Shown here: piece by piece, positions 8,082 to 17,774 of the stretch
Numbering within the stretch: the stretch's first letter is position 1
Layout of the letters: the number at the start of each line of letters is the position of its first letter
Source: Methanolobus vulcani
Lineage (GTDB): Archaea > Halobacteriota > Methanosarcinia > Methanosarcinales > Methanosarcinaceae
Assembly (NCBI RefSeq): GCF_900100715.1
Contig: NZ_FNCA01000005.1
Coordinates: 124,001 to 188,000 of the forward strand
Length of the DNA: 64,000 nucleotides
Reading direction: 5' to 3'
Position numbers and translations under genes: made by a program
The notes under the pieces: model-generated
What the model was told of the DNA's origin: nothing
The model's input: the letters and a program-made list of their open reading frames with translations, nothing else
The model's database searches: none

Positions 8082-8999
8082 ATGTCACAAAATAAAAAGT
8101 ATGCAATAATTACCATCATTATTCTGTTAATTGTACTATTTTTCTTATTTTTATCTTATAATCAGAACGATCATGAGAAAACTGAAATGACAATATCAAA
8201 CGAACAAAATGATTCCATTAGTAGTGATACTAAAACGAATGAAAAAGAGATTTTTATCAAAGGTTCGGACACTATTTTACCGGTATCCATAGCTGAATCA
8301 GAAACATATATGAAACTACATCCTCAAAACAAAGTAATTGTGATCGGAGGCGGTTCATCTCTTGGAATTGCCAGTTTTATTGAAGGTGAAGTTGAGATTG
8401 CCATGGCATCAAGGAAAATAAAGGATTCTGAGATTGAAAGTGCCATGAATAAAGGAATAGCTCCTGCGGAAACTGTAATCGGATGGGATGGAATTGCAGT
8501 TATAGTCAACAAGAATAATTCATTCGATAGTTTAACAATTGAGCAGCTTAAAAAGATCTATACGGGAGAGGTTAGCAACTGGAAAGAGCTGGGTGGCCAG
8601 GACAAAGAGATAGAAGTGCTTGTGCGCGATACCAGTTCAGGGACATATGCTTTTTTCAAGGAACATGTACTTGAAGATGAAGAGTACGCACCTGTAGCAG
8701 TAACCGAACCAAACACTGAAGCCATTGTACAGACTGTTGCATCAGACAGTGCAGCTATCGGTTATATAGGACTGGCATATGCTGACAGCAGTGTGAAGAT
8801 GCTTGGCCTGGAAACCACAGAAGGAACTTTCCACCCGGAACAGGAATCTATCCTTAAAGGAGAATACCCGCTGGCAAGACCACTCCAGTATTACACCAAC
8901 GGTAAGCCGGAAGGAGAGGTCGGCGAGTACATAGACTTTGTCCTGAGTGAACAGGGTCAGATGATCATCAAAGAAATTGGATATCTCCCGATCAACTAA
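8082..8999 (+). CDS. pstS: PstS-family phosphate-binding protein, N-terminally membrane-anchored
   Basis: 305 residues. One N-terminal transmembrane helix (about 8-26) without a lipobox is followed by an acidic linker and the PstS fold from about residue 55: IFIKGSDTILPVSI, VIGGGSSLGIASF, VLVRDTSSGTYAFF and the closing SEQGQMIIKEIGYLPI. The family binds inorganic phosphate. GGGTG sits 7 bases before the ATG. It stands alone on the plus strand, divergent from the PhnD-kinase-PhoU unit. No pstC, pstA or pstB follows, so either the importer genes lie elsewhere or this is a sensor. Paralogous to the pilin-leader PstS at the left edge, but with a different anchor. Confidence 0.87.
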   Translation: MSQNKKYAIITIIILLIVLFFLFLSYNQNDHEKTEMTISNEQNDSISSDTKTNEKEIFIKGSDTILPVSIAESETYMKLHPQNKVIVIGGGSSLGIASFIEGEVEIAMASRKIKDSEIESAMNKGIAPAETVIGWDGIAVIVNKNNSFDSLTIEQLKKIYTGEVSNWKELGGQDKEIEVLVRDTSSGTYAFFKEHVLEDEEYAPVAVTEPNTEAIVQTVASDSAAIGYIGLAYADSSVKMLGLETTEGTFHPEQESILKGEYPLARPLQYYTNGKPEGEVGEYIDFVLSEQGQMIIKEIGYLPIN

Positions 9000-9046
9000 A
9001 AATAAAATAATTAAAAAGGATTTATTATTAAATTATAAATCGAAAA

Positions 9047-10141
9047 TTAGAGAAGGGAGTCCGGACCAATACGTCCGCTCCTAATCATATGATCAGTAAG
9101 CACAAGTGCCATCATTGATTCTGCAACCGGAACCATCCTTGGTGGGATCGTTGGATCATGGCGGCCATGTATTTCCACATCTATCTCTTTCATTTCAGCC
9201 ATATCAACACTTTTCTGGGACTTTGATATGGAAGGTGTGGGTTTTACTGCGATCCTGCATATCACAGGCATTCCGGTGGATATACCACCTGTTATTCCTC
9301 CGGCATTATTGTTTGCAGGAGTTACCTTTCCGTTATTCAGAATAATCGGATCATTCATCTGACTGCCTTTCATTCCGGCACATTCAAAACCAGCACCTAT
9401 CTCAACACCCTTTACGGCTCCGATCCCCATCATTGCACAGGCAATATCAGCATCCAGTTTACCAAATACAGGCTCTCCAAGTCCTGCAGGAACACCAGTG
9501 GCAATTATTTCCACAATGCCACCTATGCTGTCTCCTTCAAAACGAGCCTTATTTACCTGTTCCAGCATTTTTTCGGCGGCTTCCGGGTCGGCACAGCGTA
9601 CAACATTACTATCAACATTGCTGCGTATCTCTTCAAATGAAAGTGGTTTTGCTTTTACTCCGCCAAGCTCAGTTACATGTGCAAAGACTTCAATGCCTTT
9701 CTGTGACAGGAGTTTTCTGGCAACTGCACCTCCGGCAACCCTGCCGATGGTTTCCCTGCCGGACGACCTTCCGCCGCCACGGTGGTCACGAATGCCATAC
9801 TTTTCAGTGTAGGCAAAATCAGCATGTCCTGGTCGCGGAATATTCTTTATGTAATCATATGCACTGGATTTTGCATTCTTGTTCCATACCATCATGGAAA
9901 CAGGCATTCCGGTGGTTATGCCATCAATTACACCGGACAGGATCTCTACTGAATCGGATTCTGAACGAGGTGTTGATACTTCGCTTTGTCCCGGTCTTCG
10001 CCTGTCAAGGTCTTTCTGAATATCCTCTTCTGAAAGTTCAAGTCCTGCAGGTATGCCGTCAACAACGACTCCAAGGGCTTTTCCGTGTGATTCACCCCAT
10101 GTTGTGATCCTGAAAGAATGTCCGAATGAATTTCCTGGCAT
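9047..10141 (-). CDS. aroC: chorismate synthase
   Basis: 364 residues from the ATG at 10141, the usual length. It converts 5-enolpyruvylshikimate 3-phosphate to chorismate, the last step of the shikimate pathway, using reduced flavin. Family signatures are present: N-terminal [24 protein letters not shown], the flavin-site stretch [20 protein letters not shown], and GGISTGMPV near the C-terminus. GAGGT lies about 10 bases before this ATG; the frame is open upstream for 18 codons but adds nothing family-like. The CDF transporter gene upstream ends 25 bases away on the same strand, so the two are probably co-transcribed. Confidence 0.97.
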   Translation of the reverse strand: MPGNSFGHSFRITTWGESHGKALGVVVDGIPAGLELSEEDIQKDLDRRRPGQSEVSTPRSESDSVEILSGVIDGITTGMPVSMMVWNKNAKSSAYDYIKNIPRPGHADFAYTEKYGIRDHRGGGRSSGRETIGRVAGGAVARKLLSQKGIEVFAHVTELGGVKAKPLSFEEIRSNVDSNVVRCADPEAAEKMLEQVNKARFEGDSIGGIVEIIATGVPAGLGEPVFGKLDADIACAMMGIGAVKGVEIGAGFECAGMKGSQMNDPIILNNGKVTPANNNAGGITGGISTGMPVICRIAVKPTPSISKSQKSVDMAEMKEIDVEIHGRHDPTIPPRMVPVAESMMALVLTDHMIRSGRIGPDSLL

Positions 10142-10166
10142 AATGGTATAGACCTCTTGATAGTAT

Positions 10167-11048
10167 TTATACCGACCGTGTGTGAGCCGGCTCAATATGA
10201 ACGAGCACGTCCTCTATACCATCAAAATTTTCCTTGATACGGTACTGCACGATATGGGATATGGTATGAGATTTGTAAGTTGTCATTTCAGGATCAACTT
10301 CAACATGCAAGTCTACATAGACATTTCCAGGAGGACCACGGGTCCTTATTTTATGACAATCGATAACACCTTCGATAGTTCGGACAACTTCTGCTATGTC
10401 CTCAGTATCTATCCGGGATTCATCTGCCAGAATTGACACACTATGGAAGATGATCTCGGCTCCTGCATGCAATATGACCAATGCGATCAAAACAGAGACA
10501 ATCGGATCGATCAAAGGATAGCCAAAATGAATAGCTATAAGGCCGATGATGACTGAAAATGAGACATAGATATCACTTTTTGTATGGGCTGAGTCTGCAA
10601 GAAGAACTTCACTGTTAAGCTCAGTACCTTTCCTGCTTTCGTATGTTGTTACACCATAGTTGACACACATTGTCCCAAGCATTATTACAAAACTTATTGC
10701 AGTTACTTCCGGTGCACTCCCGGTTCCAAATCTATTAAATGCCGAATGCACGATCTCAAATGCTACAACTGCAAGTATGACTGCTATTACAATGGATGCC
10801 AGAGTCTCAAACTTGCGATGACCATATGGATGTTCCTTGTCAGGAGGCTTGGCAGCTATCTGAATACCTATAAGACCTACGATATTAGAAACACCATCAA
10901 AAAGAGAATGATATCCGTCAGACTGCATGCTTAGAACATTTGTATACATTCCGTATGCAATTTTGGCAAAAGAGACGGCAAGGTTCAGGAATAGGATATA
11001 GATCATTACATTTCTTATCTGCCTGAAACGTGATTCAATATCATACAT
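10167..11048 (-). CDS. cation diffusion facilitator (CDF) metal efflux transporter
   Basis: 293 residues with about six transmembrane helices and a soluble C-terminal domain (about 205-290). Metal-site motifs of the family are visible: [10 protein letters not shown] in helix 2 and ADSAHTKSD in helix 5, both with the paired Asp/His arrangement that carries Zn2+, Mn2+ or Fe2+ out of the cell in exchange for protons. The C-terminal domain has the ferredoxin-like CDF fold ([17 protein letters not shown]). It ends 25 bases before aroC, forming a likely two-gene unit; the pairing looks incidental in function. Metal specificity cannot be called. Confidence 0.92.
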   Translation of the reverse strand: MYDIESRFRQIRNVMIYILFLNLAVSFAKIAYGMYTNVLSMQSDGYHSLFDGVSNIVGLIGIQIAAKPPDKEHPYGHRKFETLASIVIAVILAVVAFEIVHSAFNRFGTGSAPEVTAISFVIMLGTMCVNYGVTTYESRKGTELNSEVLLADSAHTKSDIYVSFSVIIGLIAIHFGYPLIDPIVSVLIALVILHAGAEIIFHSVSILADESRIDTEDIAEVVRTIEGVIDCHKIRTRGPPGNVYVDLHVEVDPEMTTYKSHTISHIVQYRIKENFDGIEDVLVHIEPAHTRSV

Positions 11049-11187
11049 CTGTTATCTATATGGTTATTAACCATCAACAATATAAAGTATATGATTTTTG
11101 CATCTAAAAAAAGAAGGAGAGCCAATATTAGTTAAGATGAAGTGGTTTAATATATAAATAAATACATACTGGAGGTAGGTGATAGCT

Positions 11188-11904
11188 TTGCTCCCGGATA
11201 AAAAAAGATTTCTTACACTGATTGCAATATTAACTACTACTTTATTCATCTGCGGATGTCTTGAAACCGCACAGACCGTGCCTGCAACAATTGATGACGC
11301 TGCCCTTGAAGCCTATGGCTGGTCACAGGTATCACTTGAAGAAAATTCTCATGAGCAAAACATTACAGATACAACATCAATAGTTTTCAATTCTGCAACT
11401 GTCAAGTATCACAATGACAGGCTAACCTCAGATATCAATGAACAGGCACTTAAGTTTAAAGAAGAGAACAACCTTCCGGTGTCCATAGAAATACCTGAAA
11501 GCCTCAGTGCTCAGATCATCACATATCGCCTTACTTTGCCTTCAGGAACAAAACTTCCGACAGAACTTGTTTCAAAGATCATGGATAGCAGAATGAGTGA
11601 GATCCAGGAAAACAACGATATTGAAAACACACAGGAATCTTCCACACGTACAATAACACTGGCAGACGGGTCAGAGGCTTTTGTAAATATATTCACCAGC
11701 TCAACTAACACCACTGATTCCGGAATGAAGATGATGGGATTTTTCACTACATTCTCAAATGAAGATTCCAGTACCGTTGTAATGGGATTTGTACCTGATG
11801 GAGCATATACAGTGAATGCAGGAATAATAAACGGAACTGTCTTCTCAATTGATGGTGAAAGTGAGATCGATGAAATGCTCAAACTTGTCAGCACCATTAA
11901 GTAA
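11188..11904 (+). CDS. secreted lipoprotein, unknown
   Basis: About 238 residues. The N-terminus has a basic head, a hydrophobic core and the lipobox-like FICGC, so the mature protein starts at Cys. The rest is a polar, Asn/Ser-rich extracellular domain with two similar hydrophobic strands near the end (MMGFFTTFSNEDSS, VVMGFVPDGAY). It recalls the archaeal DUF6517-type lipoproteins, tentatively. The TTG at 11188 is chosen because the strong GGAGGTAGGTGAT ribosome site ends 4 bases before it; the in-frame GTG at 11179 lies inside that site. A TATA-like stretch lies at about 11150. No operon partner. Confidence 0.6.
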   Translation: MLPDKKRFLTLIAILTTTLFICGCLETAQTVPATIDDAALEAYGWSQVSLEENSHEQNITDTTSIVFNSATVKYHNDRLTSDINEQALKFKEENNLPVSIEIPESLSAQIITYRLTLPSGTKLPTELVSKIMDSRMSEIQENNDIENTQESSTRTITLADGSEAFVNIFTSSTNTTDSGMKMMGFFTTFSNEDSSTVVMGFVPDGAYTVNAGIINGTVFSIDGESEIDEMLKLVSTIK

Positions 11905-12059
11905 GATTCCAGAAGTTCAGGATAACTATATAGTTCAATAAAAACTGCAGACTACTATATTCCATAAATAGTCAATTAATAAAGAATAGACAGGAATACA
12001 AACTCATTAGAATACCTATATATACGATTTTTAAGAATCGTGTGTGATAGGTGTTCTAT

Positions 12060-12887
12060 TTGAAATTCCTGACAAGAAGAAATGTTGTGAAACTCTTATC
12101 TGTTTTTGTCTTATCAATTTCTGTGATACTACTATCAGGCTGTGTTGCTGATGATAACACAAATCATGATTTAGAACATGAGATCAGCAATTCTATAGGA
12201 ATGGACTTTGTCCTTATTCCTGCAGGTCAGTTCTATATGGGTTCGGATTCAACCCCAATTGTTGCTTTTGATGACCCTTTACATGAAGTCAACATTGGGA
12301 ATGATTTCTATATGGGTAAATATGAAGTTACACAAATCCAGTGGGAAACGGTTATGGGAACAAATCCATCATACTTTAAAGGAGATAAACTGCCTGTTGA
12401 ACAGGTTTCATGGAACGATGCCCGGGAATTTATCCGCAGGCTGAATAAACTTGAGAATACCGATAAATACCGCCTCCCAACAGAAGCAGAATGGGAATAT
12501 GCATGTAAGGCCGGAAATGATACCGATTTTTCATTTACAAATGAAGCTACTGACCTGGACGAGTACGGATGGTCCGATTCTTACGGATGGTGTGCAATAA
12601 ATGCAAATGGAACAACACATCCGGTGGGAGAAAAGAAAGCCAATGCATGGGGACTTTACGACATGCATGGTAATGTATGGGAATGGGTTCAGGACAGCTG
12701 GCATGACAATTATGAGAATGCTCCTGCCGACGGAACTGCATGGGAAGAAGAAAACAGCAGTGACCGTGTGGGAAAAGGTGGAAGCTGGATGGATGGACCA
12801 AATTATTGCAAAAGTGCTTTCCGTGGAAGCCTGGATGCTAATAGTACATCCTATGTACTTGGATTTAGGATCGTAAAGGAGATATGA
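12060..12887 (+). CDS. lipoprotein with formylglycine-generating-enzyme-like (SUMF1) domain
   Basis: About 275 residues. Signal peptide with lipobox (ILLSGC), then a complete FGE-sulfatase/SUMF1 domain: GMDFVLIPAGQFYMGS, GKYEVTQIQWETVMG, RLPTEAEWEYACKAG, GLYDMHGNVWEWVQD, VGKGGSWMDG, and FRIVKEI at the end. In true FGE two Cys sit in the GGSYMC...YC region; here the first is replaced by Asp (GGSWMD) and only the second (NYCKSAFR) is kept. It is therefore probably not a sulfatase activator but one of the many surface relatives with another role. TTG at 12060 is chosen as GGTG ends 6 bases before; GTG 12051 is the alternative. The spacer 11905-12050 shows only TATA-like sequence. Confidence 0.82.
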   Translation: MKFLTRRNVVKLLSVFVLSISVILLSGCVADDNTNHDLEHEISNSIGMDFVLIPAGQFYMGSDSTPIVAFDDPLHEVNIGNDFYMGKYEVTQIQWETVMGTNPSYFKGDKLPVEQVSWNDAREFIRRLNKLENTDKYRLPTEAEWEYACKAGNDTDFSFTNEATDLDEYGWSDSYGWCAINANGTTHPVGEKKANAWGLYDMHGNVWEWVQDSWHDNYENAPADGTAWEEENSSDRVGKGGSWMDGPNYCKSAFRGSLDANSTSYVLGFRIVKEI

Positions 12888-12937
12888 AATTCCCCTTTTA
12901 CTTTATGTAAAGGATTAACGCGAAAAAACCGAACTTT

Positions 12938-12999
12938 TACCAGAAATTAAATTGTAGATATGAACTTAAAACTTACATGTAAACTGTTCTGGTATTTTT
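12938..12999 (+). terminator. stem followed by T-run after the FGE-like gene
   Basis: TACCAGAA (12938-12945) pairs with TTCTGGTA (12987-12994), and the right arm is followed at once by five T. Inside the 41-base loop is a TTACATGTAA palindrome. It lies about 50 bases past the stop of the FGE-like gene and before the convergent Cys-rich gene at 13056. It can serve as a terminator; the long loop also makes it similar in shape to the RNA candidates elsewhere in the window. Confidence 0.4.
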
Positions 13000-13055
13000 A
13001 TTTACAATCACCTATCAAAACGTATTTTGGGCTTTTCTGTGCTAAAAGAAATAGT

Positions 13056-13370
13056 TCATTTGAATTCAATACTGATACTACCTGACTTCTTTGCTAAGGA
13101 CTCAGAGAGCATTCCCATTTCAAACCTGCATACGTGTAATATGCCACAGGGTACAAGACAGTTAGATGAACAATTCATTTCCTGAGCCTTTTCCATGACA
13201 TAATTGTCCTTGATGTCAAGCGTCTGGTCCATGGGGATTTCCATATGTGACATTTTTCTTATCTTCTCACAATCAGTTTCGATGTCAATGATAATGTTTT
13301 TTCCTTTTCTTTTTCCACTTATCTTATGCACAAATCCACAAATGTTTGAATTGATTGTAATTTCGCTCAT
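13056..13370 (-). CDS. small Cys-containing archaeal protein (DUF6951-like)
   Basis: 104 residues, soluble, with six Cys: one near the start, one in ETDCEK, and a cluster CSSNCLVPCGILHVC. It resembles a small methanogen family I know as DUF6951; this is from memory and tentative. The cluster spacing (C-x3-C-x3-C-x5-C) could bind metal or an iron-sulfur group. It stands alone, minus strand, with a cctcc complement (GGAGG) ahead of its start. Function unknown. Confidence 0.6.
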   Translation of the reverse strand: MSEITINSNICGFVHKISGKRKGKNIIIDIETDCEKIRKMSHMEIPMDQTLDIKDNYVMEKAQEMNCSSNCLVPCGILHVCRFEMGMLSESLAKKSGSISIEFK

Positions 13371-13475
13371 GTACTTTTCCTCCTGTTTTATTAATCAATA
13401 CTACTTGATTCTAAGATATATAAGTATTTCAATAGATTTTGAAATGTTAATCTATAAATAGCATTTCAACACTAT

Positions 13476-13607
13476 TTGAAACGCGTTGGGAAATTCACCG
13501 AAGAAAATGACAAATATGTGATTCAGAATAAGAATAATTGTGTTTTTAAATGTACCTCATCTGTCATTGTGAATATTGAAGATGCAATAAATTTCCCTCC
13601 TAAATAA
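13476..13607 (+). pseudogene. possible short gene remnant in the 13371-13710 spacer
   Basis: A 43-codon frame from TTG at 13476 to TAA at 13605 reads KRVGKFTEENDKYVIQNKNN and on, with protein-like composition and a C-terminal NIEDAINFPPK. There is no ribosome site. It could be the tail of a decayed regulator gene. The remainder of the 340-base spacer is AT-rich promoter-like sequence for the flanking divergent genes. Weak call. Confidence 0.2.
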
Positions 13608-13710
13608 TAGTTGCGAAGAATTGTAAAATACGGAAATTTGTCCTGCTGTTATTCTTGAATTATTAATTAAGCGAATATTCAAAATGTAGATTCAAATATG
13701 GTGCTTTAAA

Positions 13711-14892
13711 ATGGATGAAAAAAATAGAATCATTTTAATTTTGGGGATAATGGCGTTTCTTGCAAATGGAGATAATTATGCAGCCGCACCATTATTGATA
13801 AACATATCAAAAGATCTGAACTTAACAATAAGTGCTGCTGCTTTATCTGTTACAGCTTATATGCTTTCATTTGGACTATTCACACTGTTGTTTGGTCCTC
13901 TCTCTGACAGGTTTGGAAAAGCAAAGGTAATCAATATAGCTGCAATTGGAACTGCGATATTCAGCATACTTGGAGGATTTGCTTTTAATCTTCAATCTTT
14001 AATTTTTTTCCGGGCAGTTAACGGAGCTTTTGGGGCAGGTATTCTACCTGTAACGCTGGCACTGGTCGGACAGTCATTTGATAGTGAAAATAGACATAAG
14101 GCCCTTGGAAAAGTAATGGGCCTTATGTTTCTTGGTGGAGCTACTGCAACAGCGATAGGTGGAGCATTAGCATATCTTGGCTCATGGAGATTAGTATACA
14201 TCACATATGGAGTCGCAGAATTAATAATGGCATTAATTATGCTAAAAGTTCTTGATAAAGATGAAGGCATCGTAGATAAATTCAATCTTATCAGTGCTTA
14301 CAAAAAACCTCTAACGAACTATAGGTTTATGAGACTGGTACTGGTAATGTTTTTTGTCGGATTCGCAGTATTTGGAAGTTTTACATATTCAGGAAAAATG
14401 CTCCAATCAATAACAGGATATAACATATTACAAGTGGGACTGATATTATCATTATTTGGTGTTGGAACCGTGATTGGTGGCAGAATTGCGCCAAAGGTTA
14501 AATCAATACTGAATCATGCTTATCTTGTAAGTGCAGGCATCATTGGGTTCATGTCTTTATTTGCCATATCAGCATATACTAACATCTGGATCTTAGGTAT
14601 CGGATTAATTGGTTTTGGAATGGCTTTCATTTTCATGCAATCAACACTTGTCGCCACAGCTCAGGAAAAATTACACATGATGCGGGGCACTGCTATGTCA
14701 TTGGCTTCTTTTAACATGTTTGTGGGTGGTGCATTAGGAACCGTATTTAATGGGTATATAATGGGTCAGTACGGCGTTTCAAGAATATTTTACGATGCTG
14801 GATATGTTATATTGATTGTCGGACTAATTTCCGCAGTATTTGTTGCAAGATTTGAAATGAGAAAAAAGCTAGGATATTATAACAATACTTAA
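13711..14892 (+). CDS. major facilitator superfamily transporter
   Basis: 393 residues with about 12 transmembrane helices in two halves, the typical MFS size. The MFS signature between helices 2 and 3 is present (LFGPLSDRFGKAKVI), and helices 4-5 carry the GAGILPVTLALVGQSF region typical of drug/arabinose-type exporters (DHA12/AraJ group). GGTG lies 7 bases before the ATG. It has no operon partner. Substrate cannot be told; an efflux role is most likely from family resemblance. Confidence 0.88.
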   Translation: MDEKNRIILILGIMAFLANGDNYAAAPLLINISKDLNLTISAAALSVTAYMLSFGLFTLLFGPLSDRFGKAKVINIAAIGTAIFSILGGFAFNLQSLIFFRAVNGAFGAGILPVTLALVGQSFDSENRHKALGKVMGLMFLGGATATAIGGALAYLGSWRLVYITYGVAELIMALIMLKVLDKDEGIVDKFNLISAYKKPLTNYRFMRLVLVMFFVGFAVFGSFTYSGKMLQSITGYNILQVGLILSLFGVGTVIGGRIAPKVKSILNHAYLVSAGIIGFMSLFAISAYTNIWILGIGLIGFGMAFIFMQSTLVATAQEKLHMMRGTAMSLASFNMFVGGALGTVFNGYIMGQYGVSRIFYDAGYVILIVGLISAVFVARFEMRKKLGYYNNT

Positions 14893-15082
14893 GGTCAAGG
14901 TGGGTTAGACGGAAAATATAGGCAATCCATTAGGTAAGTGTTGTCATCACATTATACAAGAAAACATAGATAAACCCTAAAATCGGATTTTTTTGTTTGA
15001 CGTTCGGTTTTTTGGACTTACCTATATCCCCTTACTTTCTGTAACCGGAAAATATAATTCACATAAATCCTCAGTTCAGAGT

Positions 15083-15853
15083 ATGGTCAAAATTGCAGTC
15101 ACAGGAAAAGGCGGAGTTGGCAAGACAACACTATCCGGTACTCTGGCAAGAATGCTGGCAAGGGACGGTTATGATGTGCTTGCCATTGATGCGGATGCCG
15201 ATATGAATCTGGCTTCATCTCTTGGAATAGAGAACGCTCCCAAACCACTTACCGATTACAAGGACCTCATTGAAGAGAGAGCCGGTGAAAAAGGCGGCAT
15301 GTTCAAGTTCAACCCTAAAGTTGATGATGTGGTTGATAAATTCGGTGTTGTGGGACCTGATAATGTCAAAATGCTTGTAATGGGAACTGTGGAAAGAGGA
15401 GGAAGCGGGTGTATGTGTCCTGCTTCCGCATTCCTGAAAGCGTTCCTGAGACATGTAGTACTCAAGGACAGCAGCGCTGTAATACTTGACATGGAGGCAG
15501 GTATTGAACACCTTGGAAGAGGAACCACACGTGGAATTGACCTTATGATCGTTGTTGTGGAACCTGGTATGCGCTCTATTGAGACTGCACAGAGAATTAA
15601 AGACCTCTCCGAAGGAATTGATATAAAGCACCTTGCTGCGATCATCAACAAAGGAACTTCTGCGAACATAAAGCCAAAACTTGAAGAAATGGGAATTCCT
15701 GTACTTGGTATGATACCATACGACCCTGACCTTGTAGAAGCGGATTTCAATGGACTTTCACCTATCGATGTTGGTGGAAAATGGGTGGATTCTGTCACCG
15801 AGATCAAGGACCATATGCTTGAGATGATATCAGGTTTTGAGAAAGAGGAATAG
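15083..15853 (+). CDS. cooC: CooC-like nickel-insertion ATPase (MinD/ParA superfamily)
   Basis: About 256 residues from the ATG at 15083. The deviant P-loop GKGGVGKTTL is at residues 8-17, and IDADADMNLASS follows. The CxC motif GSGCMCPAS matches the Ni2+/Zn2+-binding Cys pair of CooC, the ATPase that helps load nickel into carbon monoxide dehydrogenase. ILDMEAGIEHLGRGT is the Walker-B-like switch. The frame is open 30 codons upstream, but the domain starts at MVKIAVTGK, so the shorter start is chosen although its ribosome site is weak. A cupin gene follows 8 bases later. No carbon monoxide dehydrogenase/acetyl-CoA synthase genes are in the window, so the client enzyme is encoded elsewhere. 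Confidence 0.88.
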   Translation: MVKIAVTGKGGVGKTTLSGTLARMLARDGYDVLAIDADADMNLASSLGIENAPKPLTDYKDLIEERAGEKGGMFKFNPKVDDVVDKFGVVGPDNVKMLVMGTVERGGSGCMCPASAFLKAFLRHVVLKDSSAVILDMEAGIEHLGRGTTRGIDLMIVVVEPGMRSIETAQRIKDLSEGIDIKHLAAIINKGTSANIKPKLEEMGIPVLGMIPYDPDLVEADFNGLSPIDVGGKWVDSVTEIKDHMLEMISGFEKEE

Positions 15854-15861
15854 GCGATCAT

Positions 15862-16227
15862 ATGCCAATAATGAGTTCCTGTAATGAGGTTGAAGCTTAT
15901 GTTACGAAAGACGGTTCGGTAATCAGAGAACTGATACATCCGCAAGTCCATGGTAACTCTTCCCAGAGCCTTGCAGAAGCCAGGGTTGCACCTGGCAGTT
16001 CTACACTTTTACATCATCATCATGTAACCGAAGAAATATACCACATTCTTGAAGGTACAGGGATGCTTTCACTTGGAAACGATTTGGTTGAAGTAAAAAC
16101 CGGAGACTCTGTTTGTATTTCTCCAGGAACACCACATAACATCACTAACACAGGAGAGATTGAACTCAGGATTCTCTGTTGCTGTTCTCCTGCGTATTCT
16201 CATGAAGACACAGTGTTGTCAAAATAA
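15862..16227 (+). CDS. small cupin-domain protein
   Basis: 121 residues forming one cupin barrel. Motif 1 is HHHHVTEEIYHILEGTG with the metal-binding His cluster and Glu, and motif 2 is GDSVCISPGTPHNITNTG. All four expected metal ligands are present, so it likely binds a divalent metal; similar proteins are isomerases, dioxygenases or metal-binding helpers. A Cys triplet (LCCCS) sits near the C-terminus. The gene begins 8 bases after cooC and is almost surely in the same operon, which hints at a link to metal handling (inference). Confidence 0.85.
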   Translation: MPIMSSCNEVEAYVTKDGSVIRELIHPQVHGNSSQSLAEARVAPGSSTLLHHHHVTEEIYHILEGTGMLSLGNDLVEVKTGDSVCISPGTPHNITNTGEIELRILCCCSPAYSHEDTVLSK

Positions 16228-16260
16228 TAGGATATTTGTCTTCCCATTCTGACATTTGAA

Positions 16261-17616
16261 TTAGATAAAATAAAGTATCACAGGTAATATAATAACGCCC
16301 ATAGCATGCGACTTTCTTATTCCCATAAATGATGGTAACATTCCTATTGGCGTGGCTATCAGAAATACCATCAAGCCAAAAAAGCCTGTGAATGCAAGAC
16401 ACATCACAAACAGAAGAGCAAGCACTGCATAACAGAGTAGGGAATAATCAAAACCATAGAGTACACGATGTATATTATCCCCCAGGAAAATGGTGGAGTA
16501 ATAAGACAGAATAGCAGTCAATGAGATAGCAACAAGAAACAGAAGGACAAGAGGAGGACCAAGGTTAATACCTCCAAGTAAGTCATTTATAGCTACCATG
16601 GCGCCGCTGCGGGTCTTACCAATTACGACCAGAGCCAGCAGGCCAAAAATTGCATTACAGGTGTTCACACCTGAAATAGAAACTATGAATTCCTTTGATG
16701 AATCAGTTATGCTATCTGTTGAAAGGTCATCATCTGATGCAGTATTCAGATTTCTGTCAAAGTCCTCTTTTATGAATAAACGTGCAAACACAGTTGCAAT
16801 TGATGAAGAGACACCCGGTAACCATGCTACCATGGAACCGGATGTTCCACCTACTATAATTCCCCGGATTATCCGTTTTCTCTCAAGCTCCATTCGTGAT
16901 TTGAACTGGTATGGTATAAGAGGGCGTGACATCAGACTTATGATGAGTTGTGATGAACCAAAAAGACCACTCAAGAGGGGAAGCAGTATTGAAGGTTCAC
17001 CCATTGAAAGGAAAGGATGCATGAGATTTTCCTTATCGAATGCAAAGACACCCAAAAACCCGCAGAGAATGAATACAAGAAATGCACTTAATGGATATCT
17101 AATTCTTTGAAGCAGGTTTTGTTTGTCAGGTTCACCTTTTTCAGTAAATACCATAATAAGTACCACAATTATCAAGATCCAGGCAATGTACTTCTGAATA
17201 AAAGGATAAGCGGATCTGAATGCCATGGAAAGTGGATATGCGGTGATTATGGCCAGAGCTACCGAGCCTGCACTTCCAAGGGCAGAAAGACGGATTGCTT
17301 CTGCTCCCCGGCCTTCAAGCAATAGTGTATGCCCGGGTAGTACTGCAAGTGCGAGGTCATCTCCCGGAGCACCCAGAAATATAGCTGGTATTATGTCATG
17401 AAATGTATGTGAGAGGGAATTTGCTAAAATCATTGCTGCTATGCAAACAAGTGGCAGACCATGCTCAGACAACATAGGGGAGAATGCAAGCAATATCAAT
17501 GCAAAATTGTTGCTATGTATTCCCGGGATGAGTCCTGATATCACACCAAGAAAATAACCTGCAAACAATGATAATAAGAAAGTGAATATGGATACCTCAG
17601 TTACCGGGGTCATCAT
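16261..17616 (-). CDS. TctA/DUF112-family membrane permease (COG1784 type)
   Basis: 451 residues with about ten to twelve transmembrane helices. The N-terminal glycine-rich GVISGLIPGIHSNNFALILLA and the repeated HDIIPAIFLGAPGDD and GTSGSMVAWLPGVSSSIATV match the TctA/DUF112 fold, which has two related halves. In bacteria TctA is the large permease of tripartite tricarboxylate transporters; this archaeal form has no TctB or TctC next to it. The gene converges with the cupin gene (34 bases between stops) and is divergent from the tRNA thiolase at 17775. Substrate unknown. Confidence 0.78.
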   Translation of the reverse strand: MMTPVTEVSIFTFLLSLFAGYFLGVISGLIPGIHSNNFALILLAFSPMLSEHGLPLVCIAAMILANSLSHTFHDIIPAIFLGAPGDDLALAVLPGHTLLLEGRGAEAIRLSALGSAGSVALAIITAYPLSMAFRSAYPFIQKYIAWILIIVVLIMVFTEKGEPDKQNLLQRIRYPLSAFLVFILCGFLGVFAFDKENLMHPFLSMGEPSILLPLLSGLFGSSQLIISLMSRPLIPYQFKSRMELERKRIIRGIIVGGTSGSMVAWLPGVSSSIATVFARLFIKEDFDRNLNTASDDDLSTDSITDSSKEFIVSISGVNTCNAIFGLLALVVIGKTRSGAMVAINDLLGGINLGPPLVLLFLVAISLTAILSYYSTIFLGDNIHRVLYGFDYSLLCYAVLALLFVMCLAFTGFFGLMVFLIATPIGMLPSFMGIRKSHAMGVIILPVILYFI

Positions 17617-17774
17617 GATTTACCTGAACGTTTTTGCTCAGAATTATTTAATAAATACTTAATTTTTGTGATTTAAACCTAAAATATATTTGATATTATA
17701 AGAGATTGACAATAATTTGAATGAGTCTGATCGCCAGGACAATTTTATATAATAAGATTCCATGTCCATAAATA

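Noticed and set aside
9433-10107. Long open frame opposite aroC
   Set aside because: Shadow of the real gene: its protein is rich in His, Gln, Leu and Cys without any motif, and aroC on the other strand is beyond doubt.
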